From Rotaria sordida (Eukaryota > Rotifera > Eurotatoria > Philodinida > Philodinidae): a DNA stretch of 64,000 nt. Location of the stretch: NCBI GenBank assembly GCA_905250125.1, contig CAJNOL010001320.1:1-64000 (forward strand), written 5' to 3'. Positions 10,817 to 23,000 of this stretch are shown here, in pieces. Under the pieces are notes generated by a model. It saw only the letters and a program-made list of their open reading frames with translations. It had not been told where the DNA came from and searched no databases. Made by a program: the position numbers and the translations under genes. Each line of letters starts with the position of its first letter. Position 1 is the first letter of the stretch.

Positions 10817-12106
10817 CATCCAATTCTAATGCATAATCCAACAACATCATCTTATTTAAATATATTTATAAAATCTAATTAAGTTTTTGGTAAAATAATC
10901 CCTTTTCTGATATATTATCTTTTTTTCAGAAGAATATTTTTCTAATGTATGTTCGATGTTGTCAAACAACATAAGATGATTAGTGCACGTTGATCATATT
11001 TATCAATTTCTTTGCATTCATTTTCTGCTTTATTATTAAAATTCGACTGGTTTTTTTCTGGCTAATATACAGTATAAAATGAAATAGAATTTTTTTGTTC
11101 TATCTGTATAACATATTTTTTCTTTATGATATCTTGTTTTTGTTTTGTTTTTTTGGTTCTTTTCTAATACATTATGTTTCTAACCAACTATCATTATTAT
11201 GATGATTATATTTTGGGTGTGCCCATTGTATTCATATGCTTTTGTTTTTCTATCATTAAAATATAAATAGATCTATATGATGAATTTAATGTGTCAATCA
11301 AATAGTTCAAATATTTGTTTTATTATAATGCACATCTCCTATAAATGCAATATTTTAATTAAAATGATTTGTTAAATTGTTAGGAGATTTATAAATCAAC
11401 TTGGAAAATCTTTCTTTTAATAGATCAAAAAGAACATATTAATCAGAGGAGAAAGAAAGAGAATGTGTGACGTAATTTCATTCTACATGAATATGACTAA
11501 CCAAGGAAAATAGTTTATAAATATATATAAGAAAGCGGCGGACGACTAGATTAAATAATTTCAAAGAAAACAAAAAGAGAAGATATATCTAGTCATCACA
11601 ACAAAGATGAAATACATGAGGAGGTTAAATCAGTTCAAACAAAAATGAAGAGAAAAGGAAAGAGAGAAAGAAAAGAAAAGAAAATGTATACACATGTTCG
11701 AGATGCCTGTAACATAAATTAATGTAAAATTAAAAGTTTAAAAAAACTGGAAATGTATACATTAGACCTTGTAAATTAGGAACATAACAATGACATATTA
11801 TTAAATAGACTAATTCACAATAATTCTTTAAAGATTAATTATTTGATCCAATATATTTAAAAAGAATGATTATTTACTTTTAATTGGAAAATTGTTCGTT
11901 ATATTTTGTTCAGCAAATCGTTATTCATACACTAGAACACTTATATCATTCAAGAAATTTAATCAAAATTTTTCTTCAAGGAACGACGACATTTGGTATT
12001 TAAAAAATGAAGTTAAGACGACAACTATCAATTCATCGATGCTCTATTTTTCAAAGAAATAAATGTGCCACTATTCTCAATATAAAATAAAATCACAAGA
12101 CAAACA
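10817..12106. other. No gene recognised
   Basis: AT-rich DNA with poly-purine stretches at 11440-11700. No coding signal longer than chance, transposon end or RNA gene was identified. Confidence 0.5.
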
Positions 12107-12610
12107 TTGTCGAGTCGCCACGCTAAATCCAAATTATCCTACTTTGCAGTAGATAACGAAGGAAAAAATAAACTCAGACACAAAAATATTTTAAAAACAA
12201 AGAAAAACAAACAATTAGAAATTGTTAGAAAATCAACTACTTCTTCAGGACAAATCGATAATGATAGCGATGATGACAATGAAAGCTGTCATTATCTTTG
12301 AAAAAATATATATATAGATAATTTACGAACATCACGGAAACGAGATGAATTAACTCGATATCTTAGATTTGAGCATCGTAAAACAAACACAAATCATATG
12401 CTTGACTTTTGAAAGACGATGATCGATTTTTTTATCATCTTTGACAAAAGTTGCATCCCAAATTTTAACTGTGCCAGCAATATCAGCGAATCTTTAACGC
12501 ACATTTAGTACGGTCAATCAAGTCGACTCCAAACACCGATCAAACATTTCACCGAACGTAGTAAATGATATTCTCTTTCTACGTTTAACCAAGAAAATGA
12601 AATAAAAGAA
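12107..12610 (+). pseudogene. hAT transposase relic (C-terminal dimerisation region)
   Basis: The stretch 12311-12610, read across one frame change and with two internal stops, gives RKRDELTRYLRFEHRKTN, then MLDF-KTMIDFF, then SSLTKVASQILTVPAISAN, RTFSTVNQVDSKHRSNI and SPNVVNDILFL. The order D-E-L-x-x-Y-L, W/F-K-x-x-x-x-F, L-x-x-x-A-x-x-I-L-x-V-P-A-x-S-A, R-x-F-S, R-x-x-x-x-P, D-I-L-F-L is the hAT C-terminal dimerisation block. The 64-codon frame at 12107-12301 immediately upstream ends in an acidic DNDSDDDNES tract and may be the preceding part. The DDE catalytic residues were not located. No intact hAT gene remains. Confidence 0.7.
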
Positions 12611-13462
12611 AAGAATATAAAATAAAATATTGAACAAAGTAAAAGACAAATCACTAAAATTGAATAACAAGTGTTTTGTTTTTAAACTGAGAAATTCGAA
12701 ATAATTTCTCAATAATATCGTTCTCTAAGTTCGAATCGTGTTGGATCAAGAAAAATATTACTTGATCTCAGGTCAGATTGTATGACAAAAATTTGGTGTA
12801 TATCAAATACTGACTCTAACAAAACTATTTACGATAATCAAAATCTGTTAATGTGGCTTATGCGTTACTTTTCGTCGTTCATAGTTAAAAATTTATAGTA
12901 GGGTTGCTTTTTTAGCGAACAAATTTTTTTCAGGGCAAGTACAAAACTATGCTGTTTCTCCATAGATTTCATTGTTGGCTTGTTTATTGCTATTAGTTAG
13001 ATTCAGTTGATTTTCAATGTGCATAAGTTCTACATCTACTAGTATGCTACTCTTTGTGGAATCATCAATCTTGGTCGTGTCAATTGTAGTTACTGTCTTC
13101 ATGAATTTGGACACTTGTATAGAGTCGACGAATTGAAGCAGCATGATATCTCTTGTCTTTGTAATTATCATCGAATGAAACTATATCTTGTATGCCACTC
13201 TATCGATACTTGTCCTCTTTTATTTTAAAGACTTTTATAGTCGAGTTCTTTTTTCTTGCTTCACCTATTATTGACAATATTTCACAATCGATTCGATTTT
13301 CTTGTAACCTATGGCGAACTTTTATTGATTAAACTAAGAATAGAGAATTTTCCAAGAATAGGAAGAATAAAATAAAAAGAATTAGAAAAAAATGATTTTA
13401 AAAATTGTTCAATGTTTTAGTTTTATCAACGATAAATCGATTTAATGTTTGTCATAGTCATA
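12611..13462. other. No confident gene
   Basis: A 74-codon minus-strand frame (13171-12947) ends in a reasonable amino-acid mix but has no recognisable motif and no splice support. It could be chance or a terminal exon of something unrecognised. Nothing else was seen. Confidence 0.4.
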
Positions 13463-13933
13463 TCAATCGTCGTTTGATTCATGAGCTTTACAGTATGGTT
13501 CATATTTTGGAACTTGCCATTTCCAGTTTGACTTTTGTGGATAGTAAACATATGAGAAACAATAATTAGTTTTTGGACAAGACCAGCAGCCTACGTACGG
13601 TTTACGGTATTTGTTAGCCCATGACAGACAAAAACTGTTGCGATATTGTTTAAACTGTTGAAATTTTTGCCAACATTGATAATATGGTTTTTTCTTAAGA
13701 TAATTCAATTTAGGAATGTTTTCAATCGTGTCATAGCAGTCCACTCCGTCTCGCTTTGATTTTCGCACCAGACAGTCAGAATATGTACCATCGTAGACCT
13801 TTTTATGATCTTCTTGGTTCACATACAATCTACCACTCTCTTTGTCATCATCGGGATGATCAGATCTATCACAAGCAATCTGAATAAACAGTACTGCAGC
13901 AATGAAGTATGAAATCGTTAATAGTCGATACAT
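13463..13933 (-). CDS. Small secreted cysteine-rich protein
   Basis: The protein has 156 aa and starts MYRLLTISYFIAAVLFIQIA, a signal peptide with likely cleavage around residues 18-22. The mature part is rich in Tyr, Lys and Trp and holds ten Cys after the signal region, including YYQCWQKF, SFCLSW, VGCWSCPKTNYCFSY and YEPYC, so a disulphide-stabilised extracellular role is likely. I do not recognise the family. A TATA box lies about 100 bp upstream. A possible 56-nt 5'UTR intron (13995-13940, GTAAG...TTTTAG) ends 6 nt before the ATG; that AG could equally be a spliced-leader acceptor. The CDS itself is a single exon. No canonical AATAAA was seen, only ATTAAA just past the stop. Confidence 0.75.
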   Translation of the reverse strand: MYRLLTISYFIAAVLFIQIACDRSDHPDDDKESGRLYVNQEDHKKVYDGTYSDCLVRKSKRDGVDCYDTIENIPKLNYLKKKPYYQCWQKFQQFKQYRNSFCLSWANKYRKPYVGCWSCPKTNYCFSYVYYPQKSNWKWQVPKYEPYCKAHESNDD

Positions 13934-13939
13934 GGTATG

Positions 13940-13995
13940 CTAAAATATGAAAATTATGTATATGAATAGAAAGACAATGTTTGAACTAAACTTAC
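13940..13995 (-). other. Possible 5'UTR intron or outron end
   Basis: On the minus strand, CAATAAGACA|GTAAGTTTAG starts at 13995 and CATATTTTAG ends at 13940, leaving CATACC before ATG. The length is 56 nt, typical for this window. Confidence 0.45.
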
Positions 13996-14027
13996 TGTCT
14001 TATTGAGAAAGCCTACATATTGCTTGT

Positions 14028-14038
14028 GTATTTATACC
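14028..14038 (-). promoter_or_regulatory. TATA box of the secreted-protein gene
   Basis: GGTATAAATAC on the minus strand, 95-105 bp upstream of ATG 13933. A start site about 30 bp downstream would fall near 14000, just before the putative 5' donor. Confidence 0.5.
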
Positions 14039-14044
14039 CTTGAT

Positions 14045-17000
14045 TGCAGTTGCATATAAAGATTCAATGAAGCATGATACCATTATGTAAACATGATATT
14101 TTATTGGATGAATCACAATTAGTGATTTTTGGCTTACCTTAAAACAAGAGAGTGAATTAGGCGAAAAATAAATTACGCCCTAGGCGTGACTTACCAAACA
14201 ATACTTTTGATATTATAAAAGGATCATTACTATTGTAAATATTGGTGCTTCTGTATGTTCATCTATGCTAAGATGCATTCTTTTGTAAATGAATATCTTC
14301 TATCATTTCCAGTGACAAATTAAACACTCATACAACTCCATTATTAATGCAATGTTCTAGCACACATAGTTGATATAGTTTGAGAGCAAGATCCTCACAA
14401 AAATGATTTCTTTCTTATTCTAAAGGTTTTTTTTTATTTCAGAGTGATTTTAGCTTGTAAAACATGTTTATTGTGACATATGTGGATGAAACAATGAGAT
14501 ATGTCTGATAACAAAATACAATTCTTTTTCGTATTTCATCATATCGAGTAACGATGTGAGAACAGCATGCATTTTGTTTTGTTTTCGATGCATGATTTTT
14601 ATTATTATTAGTGGGGAAAAGTTATGTATTGCGTTTAATGATACATTGTAACAGAGATAATTATTTAGAATAATTTGTCATGGTTTATTTAATATAGATG
14701 ATGATCCTATAATTCGAACAACTTTTTCGAGTTGCAAAGATTTTCCATTTTTTTCAAAGTTTTTTGTTTTTTGAAGAAATTTATAAATTTTTTACATTAT
14801 AGATTGGAGAAATATTTGCTGAATCGAATGATGCAATAATCATTCAATTATTATGAAAATTAGCTGAATAATTATTGGTAATTTGTGAGTGACTATATCT
14901 ATTCTGATGATGAGAAGCACTGATCTTAATAAGAACAATAGGCCAAAAAATATTCTTTGATAAATGATCCGTGAAATTCCAGCTGTTTAAGGCAAACGAA
15001 GTTTTTCTTTTTGTTTTATGAGTGATATTAATTCAAAATTATGACATTACTAATAAATGATAAACTATGATAACTCCATCATAATTTTGTATCGATCAAA
15101 AATATAAAGACTTGTGTTGTATCAATATCTACTTTTTTTCAAAAGTGTGCTCTTTTTATTATAAAAATAATTCACGAAGAATGCTAATAAAGTATCGAAA
15201 ACAACCGTATTTTCAACACAATATTAATGAAAGAGGATATGATTTTAACTAAGAATCAAACAAAATTGTATTTGATTAAGTAAATCTGATCTTATTCTAC
15301 TTTGTTATTGTGATGCAATAGAATATTTCTTTTTATAAATAAATTTACTTTTATAACTTCTTTTCGAAACTTGATGAAATTATTCAGTTTTGTAATCTCT
15401 ACGAAATCATCTATTGGTCCTTTTCTCAAATTGTTCTTCGTTTCTTGTTGATACTAAGGAACTGAGTCTTGTCTTTAATATAATTTTCTCTTTTTTTTTC
15501 AAATAATCTTGATGAAACTATTTAGTTTCTTGTACGTGACTGGAATATTGAATAATTATCTTTTCTTTCGAATAGTAATTATTTATCTTCCTTTTTCAAT
15601 GTCTGTTTATATTCATTATAAATATAAGTACTTTTCGGATAGTTTTGTATCAATCATTTACTTTCGCTTTTGAATTGTGTTTCCAAGAAAGACATTTTGC
15701 CTAACAAACTAATATCTTGATATTAATACCTTTGTCTTACCTCAAACTTTAAGATGCTTCCAATAACTATAAGATCTATATATGGATGTGGATCTGCGTC
15801 TCGGTCTAGTAGTGTTCTTCTAATAACGTACATCCATATTTACTCAAATGTCTATATGCATACCCTAATCAATATGATAATGCTAGAAGATGAGAATAAA
15901 ATTGAAAGGGTTAAGGAGTAATCATGAGAATATGTCAAAGAAGGTTGAATTATGGAATCGTCTTTTTTGTTTTAAATAGATTGACTTGATTAAAAAGTTC
16001 AAATGTGTAAGAAATGAAAGCATGTTTAAACTGTTAAATGATTTCTGAATCGTAAAATGCACACATTTTTAAGCGTTATGAATGCGTAAAAATATTTAAC
16101 GTCGTAAAGATGCATCGATATATGTAATGAAAATTTACACGATAAATTCGTATGTTTTTAATAGTTATTATGGATTAGAATTTGAAACAATTTAAAATTC
16201 GTTTGGAAGTTGTAACGCGTTAGAGTATCCGATGTAGTCTTGATATTTCGAAACGCGTTTGATTTTATATACGGTTTAACATGTTTTGTGTTTTATTGAT
16301 TTTGAGTCTATCTAAATATTAGGACTATTTTGACTGCTTTTTTTATATGATATTAAACATGAGAATAGACGATTGCTGTAATAGTCTGGTTTTTGAGCTT
16401 GTTCTTTAACAATGAGAGATATTTTACATATCCCTAAACTATTACCCAACCAAATAATATTTCCACAAAACCTACATGTTCAAATATGTGACCTTTCGAC
16501 TGGCTTTTATGCCATTACGCTTATTATAATTTCCCTAATATAGATTGTTTCTATCCTGAATTCTCCAGAAAATTCAAATAAAATATAAGGAGAGTTTTAG
16601 CTTCTTTCGGTATTCTTTGCACTCGAAATAAATTATTTTTTCTCTATTCTACTATGTGTTCAACACACATAAAATGATTTATTGTTTTCAATAGTGCACT
16701 ACTGCGTAGAAAACAGTTTGGATCTATACTTCATACACAGGCTTCTATTGTTTCTCGGGCGAGTAGACTACATCTATTAAAGCTATTTCTTTAGTGAAAA
16801 GTGGAAACCATTTTTTGAGTCGGTTCCTCTACTTGGCATTCATTGAAAATAATTTTCTTTTTAATTGAAAGGTGGGACACAGAATCAGTAGAGCTAAACG
16901 GATAAAAAATGCGCTCGAAATCAAAATTTCACATACAAGAGGATATAAAAGAGAAACAAGTAATGTAGAAGAGAATAGGAGAAAGTTTTCAGATTTATTT

Positions 17001-17560
17001 GCGCGTTGTCCATGCACTCGTTACACAAAACTGTATCTAGGATGACTTCTGCTTGATACAAATATTTAGAATGTCTAGATATTAAGAACTTCTCTTAAGA
17101 GTGTCTATGTAAATCTTCCGCTGTACATAATACTTCCTAATGCACGATAATTCATCTTAGAAGCAATACGCAAGCACTATATTCTCAATGATATTTTCAT
17201 AGCTCGATTCTTGTAGTTGCAGTAATAGATTGCTTTTACAAAAAAAAAAGCTTCAATTGTCTCGAATTTCATGGATAGAGGATTGTATTTTACGATAGTT
17301 AAATTGTAGATTTGGTTTTGAATCGTTCTGCCTTCTGTTACCTTCGTAGAAATCACTTATGAGTCTACGGAATCAGCTAGACTCAAATATAATCCATATC
17401 AATCAGTTGAATCAAAAAGGACACAGTGACAAGCGAAGTTATTGGAAAAATCAGACGATACAAGAGAATGATTAACGAAATAAGATACTAGAGAGAAAGG
17501 CCATTCAATATAAACTTGCGAAGTAGATCCAGGTTTGGAACCAGTACTTAAAACACTGTA
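14045..17560. other. 3.5-kb gene-poor stretch
   Basis: Read on both strands without finding a gene, transposon terminal repeat or structured RNA. The short minus-strand frame at 17017-16829 has no motif. Composition is AT-rich with frequent poly-T runs. Confidence 0.45.
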
Positions 17561-17640
17561 CGGACTGGTCAGTAAAGGAAACTTCTAACGTGGTGACAGA
17601 CTAGCTAAAAAAGCTTTAGGCGTCTCTTCAATATCAGGCC
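17560..17640 (+). pseudogene. RNase H scrap from a retrotransposon
   Basis: The plus strand reads LKTLYGLVSKGNF, a stop, then RGDRLAKKALGVS. The G-N-x-x-x-D-x-L-A-K-K-A motif is the C-terminal part of RNase H domains found in LINE and LTR elements, where the Asp is a catalytic residue. Only about 30 residues are recognisable, and neighbouring sequence gave no reverse transcriptase. Confidence 0.45.
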
Positions 17641-17879
17641 ATATTTGAACGTGAGTGAGAACATTATCGTCACCGAAATGCACGAGCACACAATATTTAT
17701 AGTTTTTGTGGTGAAAAATGACAAAAAATGACAATAACTATGTTTGTCAACCATTTTAACCCGATTAACTATTTCGTTTTTTTTTATTAGATTTAATTAA
17801 GTTGAAATAGTAATTACTTTGATTTAATTGCCATATTCGATAGAATTAATTAAAATATATGCATTTCATTGGTTTGTAC

Positions 17880-18991
17880 TTTAAAAACTCAGTATTTATA
17901 GATTAGTTTTTGAGCATTGTTTTTTCATGTATTCATCTACAAGTTACGCTTTCTCGTATTTATTCGTCGACTACAAATGAAATTATGCATTCGTTAGTTT
18001 GCAAATTTAAGCTTTGTTTCTATGTTAACAACTATGCAAGAAACCCAGAAATTATAATCATTTTTATTGAACATATATTTATCAAGCATTCGTGGTTTCG
18101 AATTAAAAGTATGTCTTTAAAAGTTTCACAATAAAGTAAAACAGTCAAATATTGAAATTGTTATAATCTTGAACCTTATTTAGAAACATTTTGGTTATAG
18201 TCACTAATCAATACAATTTTCAACATTACTCAAAACTTTCAATGTAAAAAAAAAATTTGAATAAAAATTAGATAATAATTGATGCATACCGATAGAAACT
18301 GATTAAAGATTTTTTATTTATCACAATGAAAAAAAACAATTAAAATCGATGTTTTTTGTACAAGTTTTTGATCAATTATAATCGAAAGAATTAATGAAAT
18401 TTCGATTTGTTTTTTGCAGTTATTTCTGATTTTAATCTGATTATGACCCTAATTTTTTTACATGATCGTTTATTTGTCCCTTGTGAATAGTGTAGGAAGC
18501 ATTTCTCTTTACCTTTAACTTATAAGGAAACAATTCGCTTCTCTTTATTATTGTTGCCTTAATTTCTTTATACTTTCGTTTTTCTTCTCTCATGTGTCGA
18601 TTTAATAATGAGAAAGAACGAGAATAGTAGAACAATATATATAATGATAAAAGTGGTGATGGATGTATAAGAATAAACTGAGAATAATTTGATATAGTAA
18701 CTTCGTGTTGAAATAAAATATATATGATTATGATGACAGGAAATGTTATCTAAATTTCCTCCCAATATATATTAAAGATGATGACCATTTTAGAAGATAA
18801 GATATAGAATAGAATAGTTTCAATTTTTAAACCCTATTCTTAGTTGCTCACATTTTAAAGATCATCATTAATCATACAACAAAAAATATATTGTGTTACA
18901 TGTGCATTCGCGCTCGACATATAAATACGAAAAACGTAACTTGTAGATGAATACATGAAAAAATACTTAATAAATAGAGAATTTTAAGGAT
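17880..18991. repeat. Inverted-repeat pair about 1 kb apart
   Basis: TTTTTTCATGTATTCATCTA at 17922 continues through CAAGTTACG and TCGTATTTAT to about 17970, and recurs inverted at about 18913-18967. The arms match closely over about 55 bp and loosely beyond, and the roughly 940 bp between them are not palindromic. This could be the terminal repeats of a degenerate DNA element; no transposase was recognised inside. Confidence 0.5.
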
Positions 18992-20096
18992 TATCTTTTG
19001 GAAAAAAAACTCAAGTAGAAAAATCTACAAGCCGAGAGGATCATTTTTTATGGTCCGTCTATTGTTATATGGTTAATAGTAAATATCTTGCAACTTATAT
19101 AGAAAGATATTATTAGCAATACATATGTGACTTTATCTCTCAATTTTGCTTTTTATTTGAATTGTATTTATACATCTGATTTCAATGGCATAATCGAAAG
19201 CCATTGTTATTTAGAACATTATCTTAACTAAATGTTAACATTAAAAATTATTTAATACTTTTCGCATTCATTCTTTTGATGATTCAATACATCTGCTCTA
19301 CCGCAATATTATTGACAAGATAAAGTACTCGAGATTTAGCAAATACACATTTAACTTTATAAATAGTTCGATATCTCGTCTATTTGAATGATACAAAATT
19401 CATTCTATCTCAATCACTGTATATCATCCAAAGTATGTCTTATCACCAAACATCTCTCTCTCTCTATTATTAAGTCGTATTCGTCATCGTTTTTAGCAGA
19501 TAAAGATTTTTTTGTTCTATTTTTTTGTAGTAAACCTTTGAATCACATTGATTTGAAATTAAATCTAATTGTAATTAGTAATATCAAGATAATTATTCAT
19601 ATGCTTTCGATGAGAATAATAGATAGTTGAATATATATTTCAATAATATACCTCTATTCAGTATTCTAACTATCGTCTTATAATGTTATTTATTCATTAA
19701 AAAGTATAAAGATTCGTTTGATAGAAGTCCAATGATCGATTAAATAATTATAATAAACTTTTATTAAGTTGTCGTTAGTAAATAACTGTCTTTGATATGA
19801 TTCGTAAATATCTATCCAATCTTATGAAATACTTTAATATTCAAGGCAATATTTTGTATCCTGTACAAATATGACATGATGTTGTGTAAGTTTTTTTCTT
19901 TTCTGTTGCCAGCTCGCTCGAGCTAGCGACTTGGCACAAAGACGTGGTTGATTGATACACAATGAAGAAAAAAAAAGAGAAACAATCATTTTTTCTCGTT
20001 TTCTATTTGTAATACATTCACGTTGAAGCATATAATAGATCAATTACTAATTCAAAGTTGGCAACAAAAGATTTCGACTTAATTGAACTAATTTCA
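18992..20096. other. Intergenic, upstream of the 656-aa protein gene
   Basis: No gene recognised. It contains a (CT)n run at 19451-19464 (CATCTCTCTCTCTC). The promoter of the downstream gene should lie here but no clear TATA was assigned. Confidence 0.4.
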
Positions 20097-23000
20097 ATGG
20101 ATCCAAACGATTTGGTAATAGAAGATAATAAAAAGGATGAGCAAGGCATCCAAAGAGTTGTGAGTTATTTAAAGGGTGATATAAGTGCGGACGAATTGTT
20201 ATCGAGTTTTACTCCAAGGTATTCTTTTTCTTTGTACAAGCTTTTATTTTTATGTATGTTTATATTTGAAGTTTAACTAATGATCAATATGAAAACAATG
20301 TATTAAATATTATTCAATCAGATAATATTCAAAAAATACAAGAAAATACAAATTGTACAATAAGTTTGATAAATCAACAACAAGTTGAATTAATAAATAG
20401 TGATCGTTTATCAATGAGTTCAACTTCTTTCGATATGGATTTATATGATACTGATAAAGGTTCTCAACAAATATCGTTAAATACTGATATGACAATAAAT
20501 GATGAACAAAATTTCGATAGTACAAATACAACTAATGGTGAGTTGTTCATCCTATATTGAATATAATAATTTTAATTAAAACATTAGATACAAGTCAAAA
20601 TTATCAAATTTTACAAACATTAACAACAGGTATGAGTCATTCTTTTTCTTTATTTATTAATCAAAAAAAAGGCCAATAGTAGATGTGAATAAAATAAAAA
20701 TATTATAGATGACATTGTCACTCGTATAAACTTTTAATTTTGCGATTTAATATAAAAATTTTATTTAATTTTAAACTAATTACTTTTCTGAAATCTACAC
20801 CGACCGAAATCAATAGTTTTTATCTACCGACAAAAACAGCCGGTGAATATTTATAAGTTTAATATATGAAATACTACGAACTTTTTTTTTGTTTACTATT
20901 TAGAAAAAAGATTTTATCAATATGTCTTTTTCGATATATGAATTATTTCATTTCTTGTTATACAAACGAAGATATTAATTATAATGTACTATTGAAAAGA
21001 AGTCTCTATTACAATATTGAATGGAGAAAGTTCCTACTTTCTAGCATTCAATATTCAATGATAATTTTATTTGAAAAAAAAAAATCTCGCACAAGGTAAT
21101 CACTAAAAGTAAGAAAATTTCAATAGGTATGAGCAGGATCAATTTTTTATGGTCTGTATTTCTATCAAAAATACATTTGATCTTGCTTTTGAACTTGTTG
21201 AAATTTGTTTTAACGACCCTTTTACAAAAATCGATCTTGCACCAGATGCAATCAAAGCACATAAAATTTTCAGCATATGTTAGAGCAAACATCACACTTC
21301 GAGTTATCTTCCCATGCATTTTAATTTATATTTTTCTAATGAAAATGAACTTTTTTTTAAGATGGTGAAAACTTAACAGCGAGTTTCGATTAATTCTATA
21401 CCAATATTAATAAGTTTGAAATGGTATTCTAATAATGTGATGTATTTATTCTCTAATATTCTTCTTTGTAAATGTTCATTTTGATTTAAGTAAGATGAAT
21501 TTTTGTTTCGATTGGAATCGAGAATTGTTCGAACTTGAAAACAGAAATCCGGTGATCGAATCCAATGGTCAGTTACAATCGGAACTCGACAAATACAATC
21601 ACCAGACTCTCGCCGTGTTTTCGAGGTTTCTACTCAGAAATTCACGCGCCGGAATCATTGATCTAGGAATTCGATTAGATTTTTATTAAATATTTTATTT
21701 ATTAAAATATATAATTTAGTAAATCTGTATATTTTTTTTTTCTATTATGTTTATTGTCTGTCATGTATCCTTGTATTGATGATATATATATATATAGGTG
21801 AACAACAAATAACTGCATATGATTATTGTTGTCAGATGTTAGAGAAATTGACTCTGGCTGTTAATACACTGAAACCAGTTTTAGTAGATTTGGCTATTCC
21901 TAGTGCAATCGGAGGTTTGTTTTAATATTGTTATAAGAAAAATAAAAATCTATTGATAATATTAAATTTATTCTAGATTCTTATTTGAAAACATTTGAAA
22001 TTCCTTCACCTCATGATGTTAATATAACAACTCAGGAACCATTGAAAATATTATCGAATCTTTTTCAAATGACAATTAATACATTACCATCTTTTCGTCA
22101 AAAAGATAATACAAATGATTGTAATAATACAATTCCCATAGGACAAGAATTAAATGAAACATCTGAAAAAACAATTGCTGGTATGTTTTTTTTCTTCTCC
22201 CTGTAATCATTGAATATATATTATCAAATAAATAGCACCAAGTGAACAAAATGGATGTCATTTGAATCAAGAAATTCAAGCAGTAATACAATCAAATTTT
22301 TTAACATCATCTATTCCAAAAGATATTTTTCCAATTATATCTTTATCAGAATTATTATCACAAGCTCAAAAATGTATTCAAGAAATAAAATTAGTTGAAT
22401 TAAAAATTTCTGAACAACCACAAGAATTTTGGAAAAAACGTTCTATTAATTGTTTAAAAAATAAATGGTGTCCAGCTATTCAAGGACGAAGTGGCAAACA
22501 ACGACGTTATATTGGCATAAAAGTAAAATATTAAAAAATGATTTATTATTTTTGATCAATATTTTTATAATCTTTTATTTGATTTATATCTAGTGGTCAA
22601 AATCAATTAATTACAATCCAAATGATTTGTTTATCTTTGTTCAATTATTATCTTATGACAATCAATCACATTTATCAAAAGTCTTAGTACCACCGGAAAC
22701 AATAGTTCAAAAATTAAAATTATTAGGAAAAAAACAGAAAAATGGGAGTAGACGCCTAATACTTAGTGATTTGATTATTAAAGATATATATGGATTTGAT
22801 AAAAAAAATAATGCTATCCTTTGTCCCATAACTGAAGATGAATATCATCAATGTAAAAAAAAGTTAGTTAGATTTATATAAATAAATATATTATAATAAT
22901 GATACATTTTTTTTTTCTTTAGTTTAAAAGTACTTATGTTTAATTTATATAAAACAAATGAAGAAATTGATAACTCAAATGACAATAATGAAATAGATAA

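Noticed and set aside
21495..21689. 64-codon plus-strand frame (DWNRELFELENRNPVIE) as an extra exon of the 656-aa protein gene
   Set aside because: No usable splice sites keep frame with the flanking exons, and exon 3 joins exon 4 in phase without it. It may be a scrap of an inserted element.
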